DNA of 52,265 nucleotides. Source: Synechococcus sp. AG-670-B23. GTDB taxonomy: Bacteria > Cyanobacteriota > Cyanobacteriia > PCC-6307 > Cyanobiaceae. The stretch is taken from contig QCSL01000012.1 in NCBI GenBank assembly GCA_003209165.1, forward strand, positions 1 to 52,265, in the 5' to 3' direction. The notes beneath the pieces are model-generated. The model saw only the letters and a program-made list of their open reading frames with translations, was not told the origin of the DNA and searched no databases. This document shows, one piece after another, positions 41,959-49,705 of the stretch; the first letter of the stretch is position 1, and each line of letters opens with the position of its first letter. The translations under genes were made by a program, and so were the position numbers.

Positions 41959-42105
41959 ATGTCCCAAGTCCAACTGCAAGTCGATCTTGCAAATCTCGCC
42001 ACTGAATACATCAGCGACGGAACTAAAACATCAGAGGATTATGTGCGAGCAATCGCCAGACATCTGGTGATCACAGTTGTTGATCTTGCATTAGATCAGG
42101 ACTGA
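41959..42105 (+). CDS. Small + strand phage protein, opposite to all other phage genes
   Basis: 48 aa, helical (LQVDLANLATEYISDG, EDYVRAIARHLVITVVDLAL). GAGG stands four bases before the ATG. It converges with the exonuclease gene and overlaps its end by ten bases. No family was recognised. It is the only phage gene I can support on the + strand; chance ORF remains possible. Confidence 0.5.
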   Translation: MSQVQLQVDLANLATEYISDGTKTSEDYVRAIARHLVITVVDLALDQD

Positions 42106-42848
42106 TTCAATTTGCAGGGGTCGATGAGAATCGGCTCCTGCTTTTCTTTATCCCAATCCTCTGCCTGCAAGATGCGAGCTAGTCGGAGGTTGCGTAGTGC
42201 ATCCTCTTCTGTCTGTCCAGCTTTCTCGTAGGTCTCTACGATCACCTTCCAGTAGTTTCCATCCTTGACTTTTTCAAGGATCTGCTCAGCCTTTTTAGGG
42301 CCAATACTTTTGCATCCTTTGTAGCCATCTGTGCTATCACCTGCGAGACATTGCTCCCACAGTTTCATCATTGCGCTCTCAGAGTCCTGTGTGAATTCAT
42401 CTTTGAGGTTGTAGATGCGACATGGGATTTGCAGCATGTCCTTATCAGGAGAGACAAGAACAAAATTGTCAATGTCACCTTTAGTAGCCAAGATGCCTAG
42501 GACATCATCAGCTTCGAGCCCAGGTTTAATCACACTGGGCCAGGTAGCCATAGCCCACTCCTTTAATTTCTTGTAGCCCGCAGGCTTTCGCTTGTCTTTG
42601 CGTGACCCCTTGTAGTCAGGGTCAATCTCTTTGCGGAAGTTAGTGGTGTCTGTGAAACACAACAGCAGATCATCAGTGTCAAACCGTTGGCGTAGGTTGC
42701 GCCACTCTTGCTTGACGATACGTCTGCCTTCCATAAAGTCTCCGACGATGACAGTAAGGTCAACGGCGTACTCAAGCTCTAGCTCGGCCGCGGCGGCCGC
42801 TCGATACAAGAAATAGTCAGCATCAATTAAAAGTTTGGGTGGTTTCAT
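42096..42848 (-). CDS. 5'-3' exonuclease (gp6-like, FEN family)
   Basis: 250 aa. PIN/FEN motifs: LLIDADYFLYR (first Asp), LLLCFTDTTNFRKEIDPDYKGSRK, LEADDVLGILA and VLVSPDKDMLQIP; helix-hairpin-helix TDGYKGCKSIGPKKAEQIL. T7 gp6 degrades host DNA and removes RNA primers. It is four bases downstream of the PD-(D/E)XK-like gene. Confidence 0.93.
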   Translation of the reverse strand: MKPPKLLIDADYFLYRAAAAAELELEYAVDLTVIVGDFMEGRRIVKQEWRNLRQRFDTDDLLLCFTDTTNFRKEIDPDYKGSRKDKRKPAGYKKLKEWAMATWPSVIKPGLEADDVLGILATKGDIDNFVLVSPDKDMLQIPCRIYNLKDEFTQDSESAMMKLWEQCLAGDSTDGYKGCKSIGPKKAEQILEKVKDGNYWKVIVETYEKAGQTEEDALRNLRLARILQAEDWDKEKQEPILIDPCKLNQS

Positions 42849-42851
42849 TTA

Positions 42852-43190
42852 TTAGTCCCAAAAAGATTCCCAGCCCTTTGGCTCTTTGCCTCGGGTCCAG
42901 CGAATCTCTTCAGTAAGAGGGTTGACGTGGATTACATGGACACCATCTGCTACTGATGCACCTGTCGATTTCCAACACTTGTTTTGATAGCGCATGGATT
43001 TGACATCACACTTGAGCTGCTGCTCACCCTGTTGGAGGATAAGATCAACAGCTCCCGTGCAACCGGCGTTTGAATAAACTTCTGCACCACGTCGCCATGC
43101 CTCGCGGATGACGTGCAGCTCAAAGAAATCTCCTTTACGGTTGGTATCAGTGGCAATCGGCCCAGCTTTCTCCGATAACGGATTCAGCAT
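42852..43190 (-). CDS. PD-(D/E)XK nuclease-like protein
   Basis: 112 aa. GDFFELHVIREAWRRGAEVYS, GCTGAVDLIL and LKCDVKSMRY give the order Glu, Asp, DxK expected for the PD-(D/E)XK nuclease fold, like small archaeal or phage resolvases. It starts 44 bases inside the end of DNA polymerase. It may cut or resolve replication intermediates; endonuclease I (46912-47265) already offers resolvase activity. Confidence 0.6.
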   Translation of the reverse strand: MLNPLSEKAGPIATDTNRKGDFFELHVIREAWRRGAEVYSNAGCTGAVDLILQQGEQQLKCDVKSMRYQNKCWKSTGASVADGVHVIHVNPLTEEIRWTRGKEPKGWESFWD

Positions 43191-44925
43191 CTAGTTCACA
43201 GCGGAAGTTAAATTGCTTCTGAACATCTTTCATTGCTGCTACCAATAAAAAGGCAGCTTGTTCAGCATGGTCGGGGTGGACGGAAAGCTGCTGTTCATCA
43301 TGTATAAATCCCAGCGGTCGATAGTCAAGTTCAGCATCTTGTAAAAGCTCATGGCTCCTAAGTAACCAAGCCTTGCACAAAATTGCGCCACAGCTCTGCA
43401 AAAGGTAGTTGGTGGCAGCATATGTTTTGCTGCCTAATCTGATGGGCCTTCCGTCCAAGGCCTTCAGTACACCTGTCTCCGCACGGGATGCGATTGCCTT
43501 ACTAAGTTCAGCAAACCCATCCAGTCCAGACATAATTGCTGAACGGATACGTTTACCTTCTTTAGCTGCATCTTGTTTGGATGCTCCGGCAGTCAATCCG
43601 ATGCGAAAGTTCGATCCTCCATAGATCATCGCGTAGGTCACAGACTTACCTGTAGATCTAGAAGTTTTGTAGATGTCAGCCAACTTTGTGTGGATGTCAC
43701 CTTCAACAACTTCCTTAGAGAACGCCTGCTTATCAAAGGGTCCTAAGTAATGCCCAAGACAACGAAGCTCTAGGCCAGAAGCATCAGCTCCGACCTGAAC
43801 TCTTCCTTTACCTGGACCCCAAAGTTTTCTGTACTCAGTTTCACTTGGAACCTGTGCGGCGTTGGGACGCATGTGAATTTGTCTGCCCGTGTTTGTATTA
43901 AGAACACAGGAGTGGTGGATCTTACCCTTGATTGCAAGTTTGAGCCAAGAATTTTGTCCCTCACTAAGTTGGCCTAGATGTTTTTGAAGTGTCAGGATAC
44001 GGGCGAATTTTATGGATTCGTCTGTACCAATCTCCGTCAAAATTTTTTCATCAATTTTTGGCCGACCTGTATCAGTCAACTCACGAGGGTTCCATCCTCT
44101 AAAGTTCTGAAAAGCAAAGGCAATGTGCTGACGGCTTGTGGGATTGAATTCCTTAAGCCGTGTCATGGTTGCCCCCTCTACATAGCCCTTGGTTTGATTT
44201 GCTCGTTTAGGAGTGAACTGACCACCATCAACCATGTGAAAGGTGTCACGCATCTGTTCTGAAAAAAGCTCCAGTTCAGACCGCAGCTTGCTTTCCAGTT
44301 CATGCGCTTTGCGGACATCAAAGTCCCAGCCTTCCCTTTCTTGCCATGCCATCACCTCAGCAAGGCGATGCTCTGTCTCAATACAAGCTTTGTACTGTTC
44401 CAGCTTTGGCTCAAAGAGTTTGCATAGTTCGACATTGACTGCCACGTCTTGGATGCAGTACGCCAGCATCTCTGCTGAATACTCTGACCAATCCGTGGTC
44501 TTGCCAAACTCAGACTTGTAATGTCCCAGGCGATAACCCCAGCTCTCTAGTGATGCCCGGCCATATAAGTTGCCTGGCATGTTAGGTGGCTTAGATCTAA
44601 AATCTCGATCCAACAAATCGGTAAAAAACAACCGACTCAAAATCAAGGTGTCATAGATCTTTTTGGGTTTGAAGAACGGGTAGATCTCTCTGATGAACTC
44701 AGTGTCAAAGGAAAGGAAGTTGTGCCCCCATACCTCTTCGGCTTCCATCAGATATTTAATGCCAGTAACAATGGGCTCATTGTCTGAACCTTCATCGTCA
44801 TAACAAATGACCTGACCCGTATCGAGATCTTGTGTAACCAAACAATGGATGACTGGACTGTCTTGTCTAAGAAGTCCATTCGTTTCAATGTCAGCAACTA
44901 ATCTCATAGGTTCATTGCCTTGCAT
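43147..44925 (-). CDS. DNA polymerase, T7 type (gp5)
   Basis: 592 aa from ATG 44925 (AGGAG eight bases upstream); ATG 44907 is an alternative overlapping the previous stop. The 3'-5' exonuclease domain starts LVADIETNGLL; polymerase motifs are GADASGLELRCLG (about residue 380), KSVTYAMIYGGSNFRIG and FIHDEQQLSVHP (about 540). Family A. Somewhat shorter than T7 gp5 (704 aa). It follows a thioredoxin-like gene, notable because T7 gp5 uses host thioredoxin for processivity. Confidence 0.95.
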   Translation of the reverse strand: MQGNEPMRLVADIETNGLLRQDSPVIHCLVTQDLDTGQVICYDDEGSDNEPIVTGIKYLMEAEEVWGHNFLSFDTEFIREIYPFFKPKKIYDTLILSRLFFTDLLDRDFRSKPPNMPGNLYGRASLESWGYRLGHYKSEFGKTTDWSEYSAEMLAYCIQDVAVNVELCKLFEPKLEQYKACIETEHRLAEVMAWQEREGWDFDVRKAHELESKLRSELELFSEQMRDTFHMVDGGQFTPKRANQTKGYVEGATMTRLKEFNPTSRQHIAFAFQNFRGWNPRELTDTGRPKIDEKILTEIGTDESIKFARILTLQKHLGQLSEGQNSWLKLAIKGKIHHSCVLNTNTGRQIHMRPNAAQVPSETEYRKLWGPGKGRVQVGADASGLELRCLGHYLGPFDKQAFSKEVVEGDIHTKLADIYKTSRSTGKSVTYAMIYGGSNFRIGLTAGASKQDAAKEGKRIRSAIMSGLDGFAELSKAIASRAETGVLKALDGRPIRLGSKTYAATNYLLQSCGAILCKAWLLRSHELLQDAELDYRPLGFIHDEQQLSVHPDHAEQAAFLLVAAMKDVQKQFNFRCELDAESVIGESWADCH

Positions 44926-45209
44926 TCTTTTAGCTCCTGATGCAAAGCGTCAAAACAGGCAGTGCCCCCAATCCATCGATCTAGTTCAATCCCGTGGGAA
45001 TCAACTAACAGCATGGTTGGAAACAAATCAATCTTGTAAGCCTCAAGCAATGCACTGTGATACTCCTTACGAAGCACAGAGATTTGATGTACTAAATCAG
45101 GCTCTCTCGAAATGATTGATTCCAATCGTTGAGCAACTCGCCCACATGGTGAACAATTCTCTTTTTTAAATAAAACAAGATGCTTCCTAGAAGTCGGAGT
45201 AGACATCAT
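44904..45209 (-). CDS. Thioredoxin-like protein
   Basis: 101 aa. Redox motif ENCSPCGR, cis-Pro block DLFPTMLLVDSHG and a final helix CFDALHQELKECKA match a thioredoxin fold. It starts ATGATG within the end of the primase-helicase gene and overlaps the polymerase start by 22 bases. It could reduce the phage class I RNR or serve as the polymerase processivity factor in place of host thioredoxin; both are inference. Confidence 0.8.
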   Translation of the reverse strand: MMSTPTSRKHLVLFKKENCSPCGRVAQRLESIISREPDLVHQISVLRKEYHSALLEAYKIDLFPTMLLVDSHGIELDRWIGGTACFDALHQELKECKAMNL

Positions 45210-46794
45210 TAGATGCAGGTGCAGGAGTGAGGGATTCAGTAAGACGGCCAGTTTCCTGGCTGTAGGTGAGGGTTCCAGCAGGGCCTGTACGGCCTGTGAA
45301 CCTGTTTTTGAGAACGACAAGTTCAGCGGAGTCATCACCTCCACTAATGTTTCTTTGAACGGCTATGCAAACATCACAAAGCTGAACAATTGAATGCGAT
45401 CCTCTCAACATTTGTAGAGAGATCTTTGCTCCATCCTCTGGACCTTTGTCACCTTGAGAGCGGCGAAGATGAGAGATAAGGAGCATTCCACACCCACTTT
45501 CTTCACAAAAAGACCTGAGCATTGTCATGCACTTGTCTATTGTTTGTCGCTCATTGTCCATCTCTAGTCCAGAGATAAGGATGGATAGGTGATCAAGAAT
45601 GATCCACTTAACGTCGTGATGAGCAACTAAAAACCGGATGTCATTAAGGATATGGTCGAGATCAATACTCCCGAAGCCATCCCGAAGGAATACGCGACCA
45701 CCACCCAGACTGCTATCAAAAGCGGTTCTGAGTTCGTCTGTTGGAACTTCATTATTCAAGTGAAGTGGTTTGTTTGCTTTGATACTCATCAGTCTCAGAG
45801 CAGTTCTCTTGACTGATTCTTCGAGTGCAATGTATCCAATTGAGCCAACATCTGAGTCAACTAAGTGACTACAAATCTCAGCAGCTAGCGTAGATTTGCC
45901 CGTTCCTGAGCCTGCGGTAAGGACCACAAGTTCTCCCGCTCGCAAGCCGGAAGTAACAGAATTGAGAGAAGGGAAAGGATAATCAACATCGCTTGTATGT
46001 AAAGGTGTAGATACAAGCTCGAAGAGTGTTCGTCCATCAACAATAGAAGCAGGCGTATAAGTTCGTTTATTCCAGATAGCTTGACGGATAGCCTCACTAT
46101 CACCAGCTTGCAAGGCATCGCTCGCATCCTTGTACTCAGACAAGGAAGCTAGAAACGCCTTACCAAACGGGAATAATTGAACGCATTCTTCGGCCGCGGC
46201 CACTCCTGCAGAGTCTTGGTCGTACATGAAGATGACTTCATCGAAGCCCATCAGGTACGGCAATTGAGCAGAAATAGCCTTTTTTGCAGCCTTGGCACCA
46301 TTGGGAACTGACAAAACAGGCCATTTTGGTCGGCATTGATACACAGAAAGCGCATCGAGTTCCCCTTCGGTAATAACAACAGACTTGCCACCACCGAATA
46401 ATTGCTGCCCAAAAAGCTGGTCGTCGCTGTTTTTGCCGTGCCAACGGAACTCCTTGTTAAGAGTTCTTTCTTTGTATCCAACGATTCGACCGGCTTGATC
46501 GTGATACGGAAACCGTATTACGGGGCCTTCATCGACTCGGACGTTGAACTTCCTGAGCGTATCCTCATGAAGTCCTCTGGACTTGATCCCGGTAAAATCT
46601 CCTGAATAGTCGATTGTTTTAGCTCGGTAGTGAGTTTTTTCTTGACCTGATTTCTCAGGAAAATAGGTGTATCCACAAGAAAAGCAATGACCGTGATCAT
46701 CACTCCAGATGCAATAAGCATCACTGCTAGAGCAGGACGGACACGCAATGTGTCTCTGGACGATGAAGGTTTCTTGATCATCCGTTGTCAACAT
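45187..46794 (-). CDS. Primase-helicase (gp4)
   Basis: 535 aa from ATG 46794 (TTG 46800 is an alternative). Zinc ribbon CPSCSSSDAYC then CFSCGY (about residues 17-40), TOPRIM VITEGELDALSVYQ, and a RecA-like hexameric helicase with Walker A GSGTGKST (about residue 295) and WIILDHLSILISG (Walker B). Synthesises primers and unwinds the fork, as T7 gp4A. Tail end overlaps the thioredoxin-like gene. Confidence 0.96.
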   Translation of the reverse strand: MLTTDDQETFIVQRHIACPSCSSSDAYCIWSDDHGHCFSCGYTYFPEKSGQEKTHYRAKTIDYSGDFTGIKSRGLHEDTLRKFNVRVDEGPVIRFPYHDQAGRIVGYKERTLNKEFRWHGKNSDDQLFGQQLFGGGKSVVITEGELDALSVYQCRPKWPVLSVPNGAKAAKKAISAQLPYLMGFDEVIFMYDQDSAGVAAAEECVQLFPFGKAFLASLSEYKDASDALQAGDSEAIRQAIWNKRTYTPASIVDGRTLFELVSTPLHTSDVDYPFPSLNSVTSGLRAGELVVLTAGSGTGKSTLAAEICSHLVDSDVGSIGYIALEESVKRTALRLMSIKANKPLHLNNEVPTDELRTAFDSSLGGGRVFLRDGFGSIDLDHILNDIRFLVAHHDVKWIILDHLSILISGLEMDNERQTIDKCMTMLRSFCEESGCGMLLISHLRRSQGDKGPEDGAKISLQMLRGSHSIVQLCDVCIAVQRNISGGDDSAELVVLKNRFTGRTGPAGTLTYSQETGRLTESLTPAPASNDVYSDF

Positions 46795-46915
46795 CTTCAA
46801 GAATTTCTAGGTATTCGCGGAGAATGTCGATAATTTCCACGAGGGGTGTGCCCTCCCGTTCTTGGTCATAAACCCAAGAATCGAGTTTATAGAACACATC
46901 TGTTTCAAGACTCAT
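46778..46915 (-). CDS. 45-aa phage protein between endonuclease I and primase
   Basis: 45 aa, acidic and helical (EIIDILREYLEILEDV). ATGA overlap with the endonuclease stop and a 17-base overlap with the primase gene. The tight coupling argues for a real gene; function unknown. Confidence 0.65.
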   Translation of the reverse strand: MSLETDVFYKLDSWVYDQEREGTPLVEIIDILREYLEILEDVDNG

Positions 46916-47265
46916 GACAGCCAATCGTCAGGAATGTAGGGATAAATGCACCACTTGAATCCATGCTTATCGCACCAATCCGAGTAGCGAGTTTTAGAGT
47001 TACGGGTAAGTGTGTTGTTTCGTTGAAACACAAACCTCAGATCTAAGTCAGGATGTTGTTCCTTAAGAGCAACATGTTTCCGCCTTTCTGATGGTTTGAA
47101 GAATCCTTTTATCTCTAAGACAACACCATTCCTCAAAATAAAGTCAGGTGTGTATCGAGACTCCAACACATATTTGAACTTTTGCGCCTCATACAAGAAG
47201 GGAATGTTCTTGGATTCCAGTTGCTCAGCCACCCGCTCCTCCAAACCGGAGCGGAACTTAAGCAT
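46912..47265 (-). CDS. Endonuclease I, Holliday junction resolvase (gp3)
   Basis: 117 aa. FRSGLEERVAEQLES, YTPDFIL, VVLEIKGFFKPSERRKH: the catalytic Glu, Asp, Glu-x-Lys series of T7 endonuclease I is intact. Resolves branched DNA before packaging and helps degrade host DNA. It starts on the SSB stop. Confidence 0.95.
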   Translation of the reverse strand: MLKFRSGLEERVAEQLESKNIPFLYEAQKFKYVLESRYTPDFILRNGVVLEIKGFFKPSERRKHVALKEQHPDLDLRFVFQRNNTLTRNSKTRYSDWCDKHGFKWCIYPYIPDDWLS

Positions 47266-47831
47266 TAGAAATCGTATCCCCCAGTAGCAACAGGCTCAGG
47301 ATCTGCCTGCCTTACTTGTGGCTCACTTGACTTAAATCCTTCGGTTGTTCCCAGCATTGAAAGCACATCTTCAGTGGAAAGAGATCCACTATCGGCTGCA
47401 CCATTCATCGCTTGGAGTTCAATAACCTGGACACCCAGCACCTTAAGAGTTGTACCCTTGTTCGGCTTTGTGTAAGGAGTTTGTTGACAAACGATTTTAA
47501 CTTTGGTCCCTTTAGCAATAGTTTTAAGGACACTAAGATGGATAGGATCACCATTGGAATCGACGAAGACAGGACGCGCACGGCCTGTTTCACCGTCGAA
47601 GCTGTACTTAACTAGACCCTCTTCATCCCATTTGGGTACATTTGTAGCAACCCTACCTGAGACCTTTGTTTCTACCCAAGCAAGTAATTCTTCGCGGTCT
47701 TTCTCTGCATCTACCAGCACAGAATCTGGCAAACGAAAGCTAAAACAGCAATTATTGTACTTGCCGCGGGGTTCACCTAAATTGATGAATCCTTCGAGGG
47801 TGGTGTTAAAAACGTAGCGGTTTTTGGACAT
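47265..47831 (-). CDS. Single-stranded DNA-binding protein (gp2.5-like)
   Basis: 188 aa. OB-fold core (YNNCCFSFRLPDS, AKGTKVKIVCQQTPY, TTLKVLGVQVIEL) and an acidic C-terminus ending with an aromatic residue (GGYDF), typical of T7 gp2.5, whose C-terminal Phe contacts the polymerase and helicase. First large gene inside attR. Confidence 0.9.
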   Translation of the reverse strand: MSKNRYVFNTTLEGFINLGEPRGKYNNCCFSFRLPDSVLVDAEKDREELLAWVETKVSGRVATNVPKWDEEGLVKYSFDGETGRARPVFVDSNGDPIHLSVLKTIAKGTKVKIVCQQTPYTKPNKGTTLKVLGVQVIELQAMNGAADSGSLSTEDVLSMLGTTEGFKSSEPQVRQADPEPVATGGYDF

Positions 47832-47837
47832 TTGGTG

Positions 47838-47981
47838 TTAAAGATCAAATAATTTGTAAGACCTGATGTAACTTTCCAACTCTTCTTCAGAGAGTTGTTT
47901 TAACTTAGGGTCGCCATATGCCAGATACCAGGCATATTCTTCCTCCGTAAGTTCGTCAATTTCTTGTTGAGATAGCTCCAT
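47838..47981 (-). CDS. Small acidic phage protein at the head of the replication operon
   Basis: 47 aa, strongly acidic (SQQEIDELTEEEYAWYLA, LSEEELESYI). It ends six bases before the SSB start. It is the first gene inside attR and follows a terminator. No family was recognised. Confidence 0.65.
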   Translation of the reverse strand: MELSQQEIDELTEEEYAWYLAYGDPKLKQLSEEELESYIRSYKLFDL

Positions 47982-48081
47982 GAGTGGACGGTAGATTCCG
48001 TAGAGAGTAAAAGGTGTGTACCCAACCCAGTGATGCCAATAAAAAAAGGGGCTTGTGGCCCCCTAGGTGTGTATCTTTACA
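47982..48081. promoter_or_regulatory. Region inside attR with two GTGTGTA motifs
   Basis: GTGTGTA on the + strand at 48014-48020 and 48067-48073 flanks the terminator. The segment between terminator and first gene (47982-48040) should hold the promoter of the replication operon; on the minus strand it reads TTGGGTACACACC, with no clear bacterial -10/-35 pair. Confidence 0.45.
48041..48062 (-). terminator. Rho-independent terminator just inside attR
   Basis: GGGGC/GCCCC with a 5-base loop, followed on the minus strand by seven T. It would stop leftward transcripts entering from the host tRNA promoter before they reach the replication operon. Confidence 0.82.
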
Positions 48082-48129
48082 TAGTACCTGAAACTAGCGC
48101 GTCTACCAATTCCGCCACATCCGCTGGCG
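48082..48129. repeat. attR core repeat and truncated tRNA-Leu
   Basis: 48 bp matching 2567-2615 minus one base. Read on the minus strand it is the first 40-odd bases of a tRNA-Leu, through the anticodon, and then phage DNA. It has the ordinary D-loop AATTGGTAGAC. The 3' half is absent, so it cannot make a tRNA. Confidence 0.93.
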
Positions 48130-48274
48130 TGTCGAGTTTCGACCGGAAGAACATAGGGCATCACCGATCCCTGGCTGCCACAGCTCAATAACAAACTATC
48201 CAGTTTGAACGCCGGCCGTCTAGACGGTCTCAAAGACTGTTGGCAAAATCCAGACTTAGGGGATCAGCTCATCG
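48130..48274. other. Host gap between attR and murA
   Basis: No gene was seen. It should contain the native tRNA-Leu(CAG) promoter (minus strand) and the murA leader. CCGTCTAGACGG at 48216-48227 is a perfect 12-bp palindrome, possibly an operator or hairpin. Confidence 0.4.
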
Positions 48275-49576
48275 ATGATGGTCGTTGCAGAAGCGTCTCA
48301 GGAGAGTCTCAAGCGACGCCTCAACGTCAGCGGCGGCCATGGTCTAAATGGCACGCTTCGCGTCAGCGGTGCTAAGAACTCTGCACTGGTGCTGATGACA
48401 GCAAGCCTCCTCAGCGAGGAGACCATTGAACTCACCAATATTCCGTCACTAACAGACATCGATGGCATGAGCGCCATCCTTCGATCTCTCGGGGTGCGGG
48501 TGGATAGAAGGGCTGACCGCATTCGCCTCACCGCTGCCGAACTCAGCGGCTCAGCCCCCCCATACGAACTGGTCAACAGTCTTCGTGCAAGCTTCTTCAG
48601 CATCGGCCCCCTGCTGGGACGGATGGGACATGCCAGGGTTCCCCTCCCTGGGGGTTGCCGCATCGGGGCACGTCCTGTCGTGGAGCACATCCGAGGGCTG
48701 AAAGCCCTCGGCGCCGTCGTCAACGTTGAGCATGGCATTGTCACGGCCTCCGTGCCGGGCGTTAGGAAACGCCTGTCAGGCGCTCAAATCGTTCTCGATT
48801 GCCCAAGCGTGGGCGCCACCGAAACCATTTTGATGGCCGCGGTTCTTGCTGACGGTGTCTCCAGAATTGAAAACGCTGCTCAGGAACCTGAAGTACAGGA
48901 TCTGGCCAAACTGCTAAACACCATGGGAGCACGCGTCACCGGCGCTGGCGGCCCGGTGATCACAGTTGAGGGAGTGGAACGGCTATTGGGTTGCAGCAAC
49001 TATCCGGTGATTCCCGATCGGATCGAGGCCGGAACCTTCCTAATGGCTGCGGCAATTACGCGCTCACCACTGCTGGTGGAGCCCGTAATTCCCGAGCATC
49101 TCAGCGCTGTGATCCAGAAGCTTCGGGATTGCGGCTGCAACATCGACATCATGGGGAGAACCGTGAGGATCACCCCAGGCGAGATCACTGCGGTTGATAT
49201 CACCACCCAACCTTTTCCAGGGTTTCCAACCGATCTGCAGGCACCGTTCATGGCCCTGATGTGCACGGCCAAGGGGACCAGTGTGATCAGCGAAAAGATT
49301 TACGAAAATCGTCTGCAGCATGTGGCCGAACTGCAGCGCATGGGTGCGTCCATCCGTCTCGAGGGCAGCACAGCCATTGTCGAAGGCGTGGCTCAGCTGA
49401 GCGCAGCCCCTGTCACCGGCTCAGACCTCCGTGCAGCCGCAGCCATGGTCCTGGCTGGCCTTTCCGCTAGGGGTATCACTGAAGTTGCTGGCCTGAAGCA
49501 CCTCGATCGGGGCTACGACGACCTTGAAGCCAAGCTCAGCGGTGTGGGTGCTGAGGTGAAGCGCAACATCTGCTAA
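48275..49576 (+). CDS. murA: UDP-N-acetylglucosamine 1-carboxyvinyltransferase
   Basis: 433 aa. First committed step of peptidoglycan synthesis: transfers enolpyruvate from PEP to UDP-GlcNAc. SGAKNSALVLM (Lys and Asn contacting substrate) and PLPGGCRIGARPV with catalytic Cys (about residue 128) are intact. GC-rich core gene of the host. Start is one of two adjacent ATG codons. It is transcribed away from the prophage. Confidence 0.97.
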   Translation: MMVVAEASQESLKRRLNVSGGHGLNGTLRVSGAKNSALVLMTASLLSEETIELTNIPSLTDIDGMSAILRSLGVRVDRRADRIRLTAAELSGSAPPYELVNSLRASFFSIGPLLGRMGHARVPLPGGCRIGARPVVEHIRGLKALGAVVNVEHGIVTASVPGVRKRLSGAQIVLDCPSVGATETILMAAVLADGVSRIENAAQEPEVQDLAKLLNTMGARVTGAGGPVITVEGVERLLGCSNYPVIPDRIEAGTFLMAAAITRSPLLVEPVIPEHLSAVIQKLRDCGCNIDIMGRTVRITPGEITAVDITTQPFPGFPTDLQAPFMALMCTAKGTSVISEKIYENRLQHVAELQRMGASIRLEGSTAIVEGVAQLSAAPVTGSDLRAAAAMVLAGLSARGITEVAGLKHLDRGYDDLEAKLSGVGAEVKRNIC

Positions 49577-49609
49577 AGCGGGGCCCTTCGATCAATACAA
49601 TCCCTGTGT

Positions 49610-49692
49610 GGGAGCCTGGCGGAATTGGTAGACGCAGCTGACTCAAAATCAGCCGGCCACTGGTCTTGGGGGTTCAAGTCCCCCGGCTCCCA
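49610..49692 (+). tRNA. tRNA-Leu(CAA)
   Basis: 83 nt. Acceptor GGGAGCC/GGCTCCC, anticodon loop CTCAAAA (anticodon CAA, reads UUG), long variable arm, T-arm GTTCAAGT. CCA is not encoded in full. It is in the gap between murA and argD. Its D-loop AATTGGTAGAC serves as a reference for the two tRNA-Leu(CAG) copies. Confidence 0.95.
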
Positions 49693-49705
49693 TCCATCCG
49701 CTGTG

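Larger units (their letters stand above)
2567..48129 (-). mobile_element. Integrated T7-like cyanopodovirus (prophage), apparently complete
   Basis: About 45.5 kb bounded by two near-identical copies of the 5' part of tRNA-Leu(CAG). It contains a tyrosine integrase beside the left copy, a single-subunit RNA polymerase, a full T7-type replication set, portal, scaffold, capsid, tail tubes, internal core proteins, fibres, holin candidate and both terminase subunits, almost all on the minus strand in T7 order. The genome length matches free cyanopodoviruses (about 45 kb, family knowledge). No large phage gene shows an internal stop or frameshift. The linear virion map is permuted here: RNAP and int lie at the left end and the SSB operon at the right end, as expected for recombination at an attP between int and the SSB operon. 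Whether it is a stable lysogen or a transient integrant cannot be read from sequence. Confidence 0.93.

Noticed and set aside
44925-45344. A 146-aa version of the thioredoxin-like protein
   Set aside because: The first 45 residues fall in another frame of the primase-helicase gene and look random; ATGATG at 45206-45209 gives a complete thioredoxin fold.
48082-48129. A second tRNA-Leu(CAG) gene
   Set aside because: Only the 5' part through the anticodon is present; the variable arm, T-arm and 3' acceptor strand are missing.
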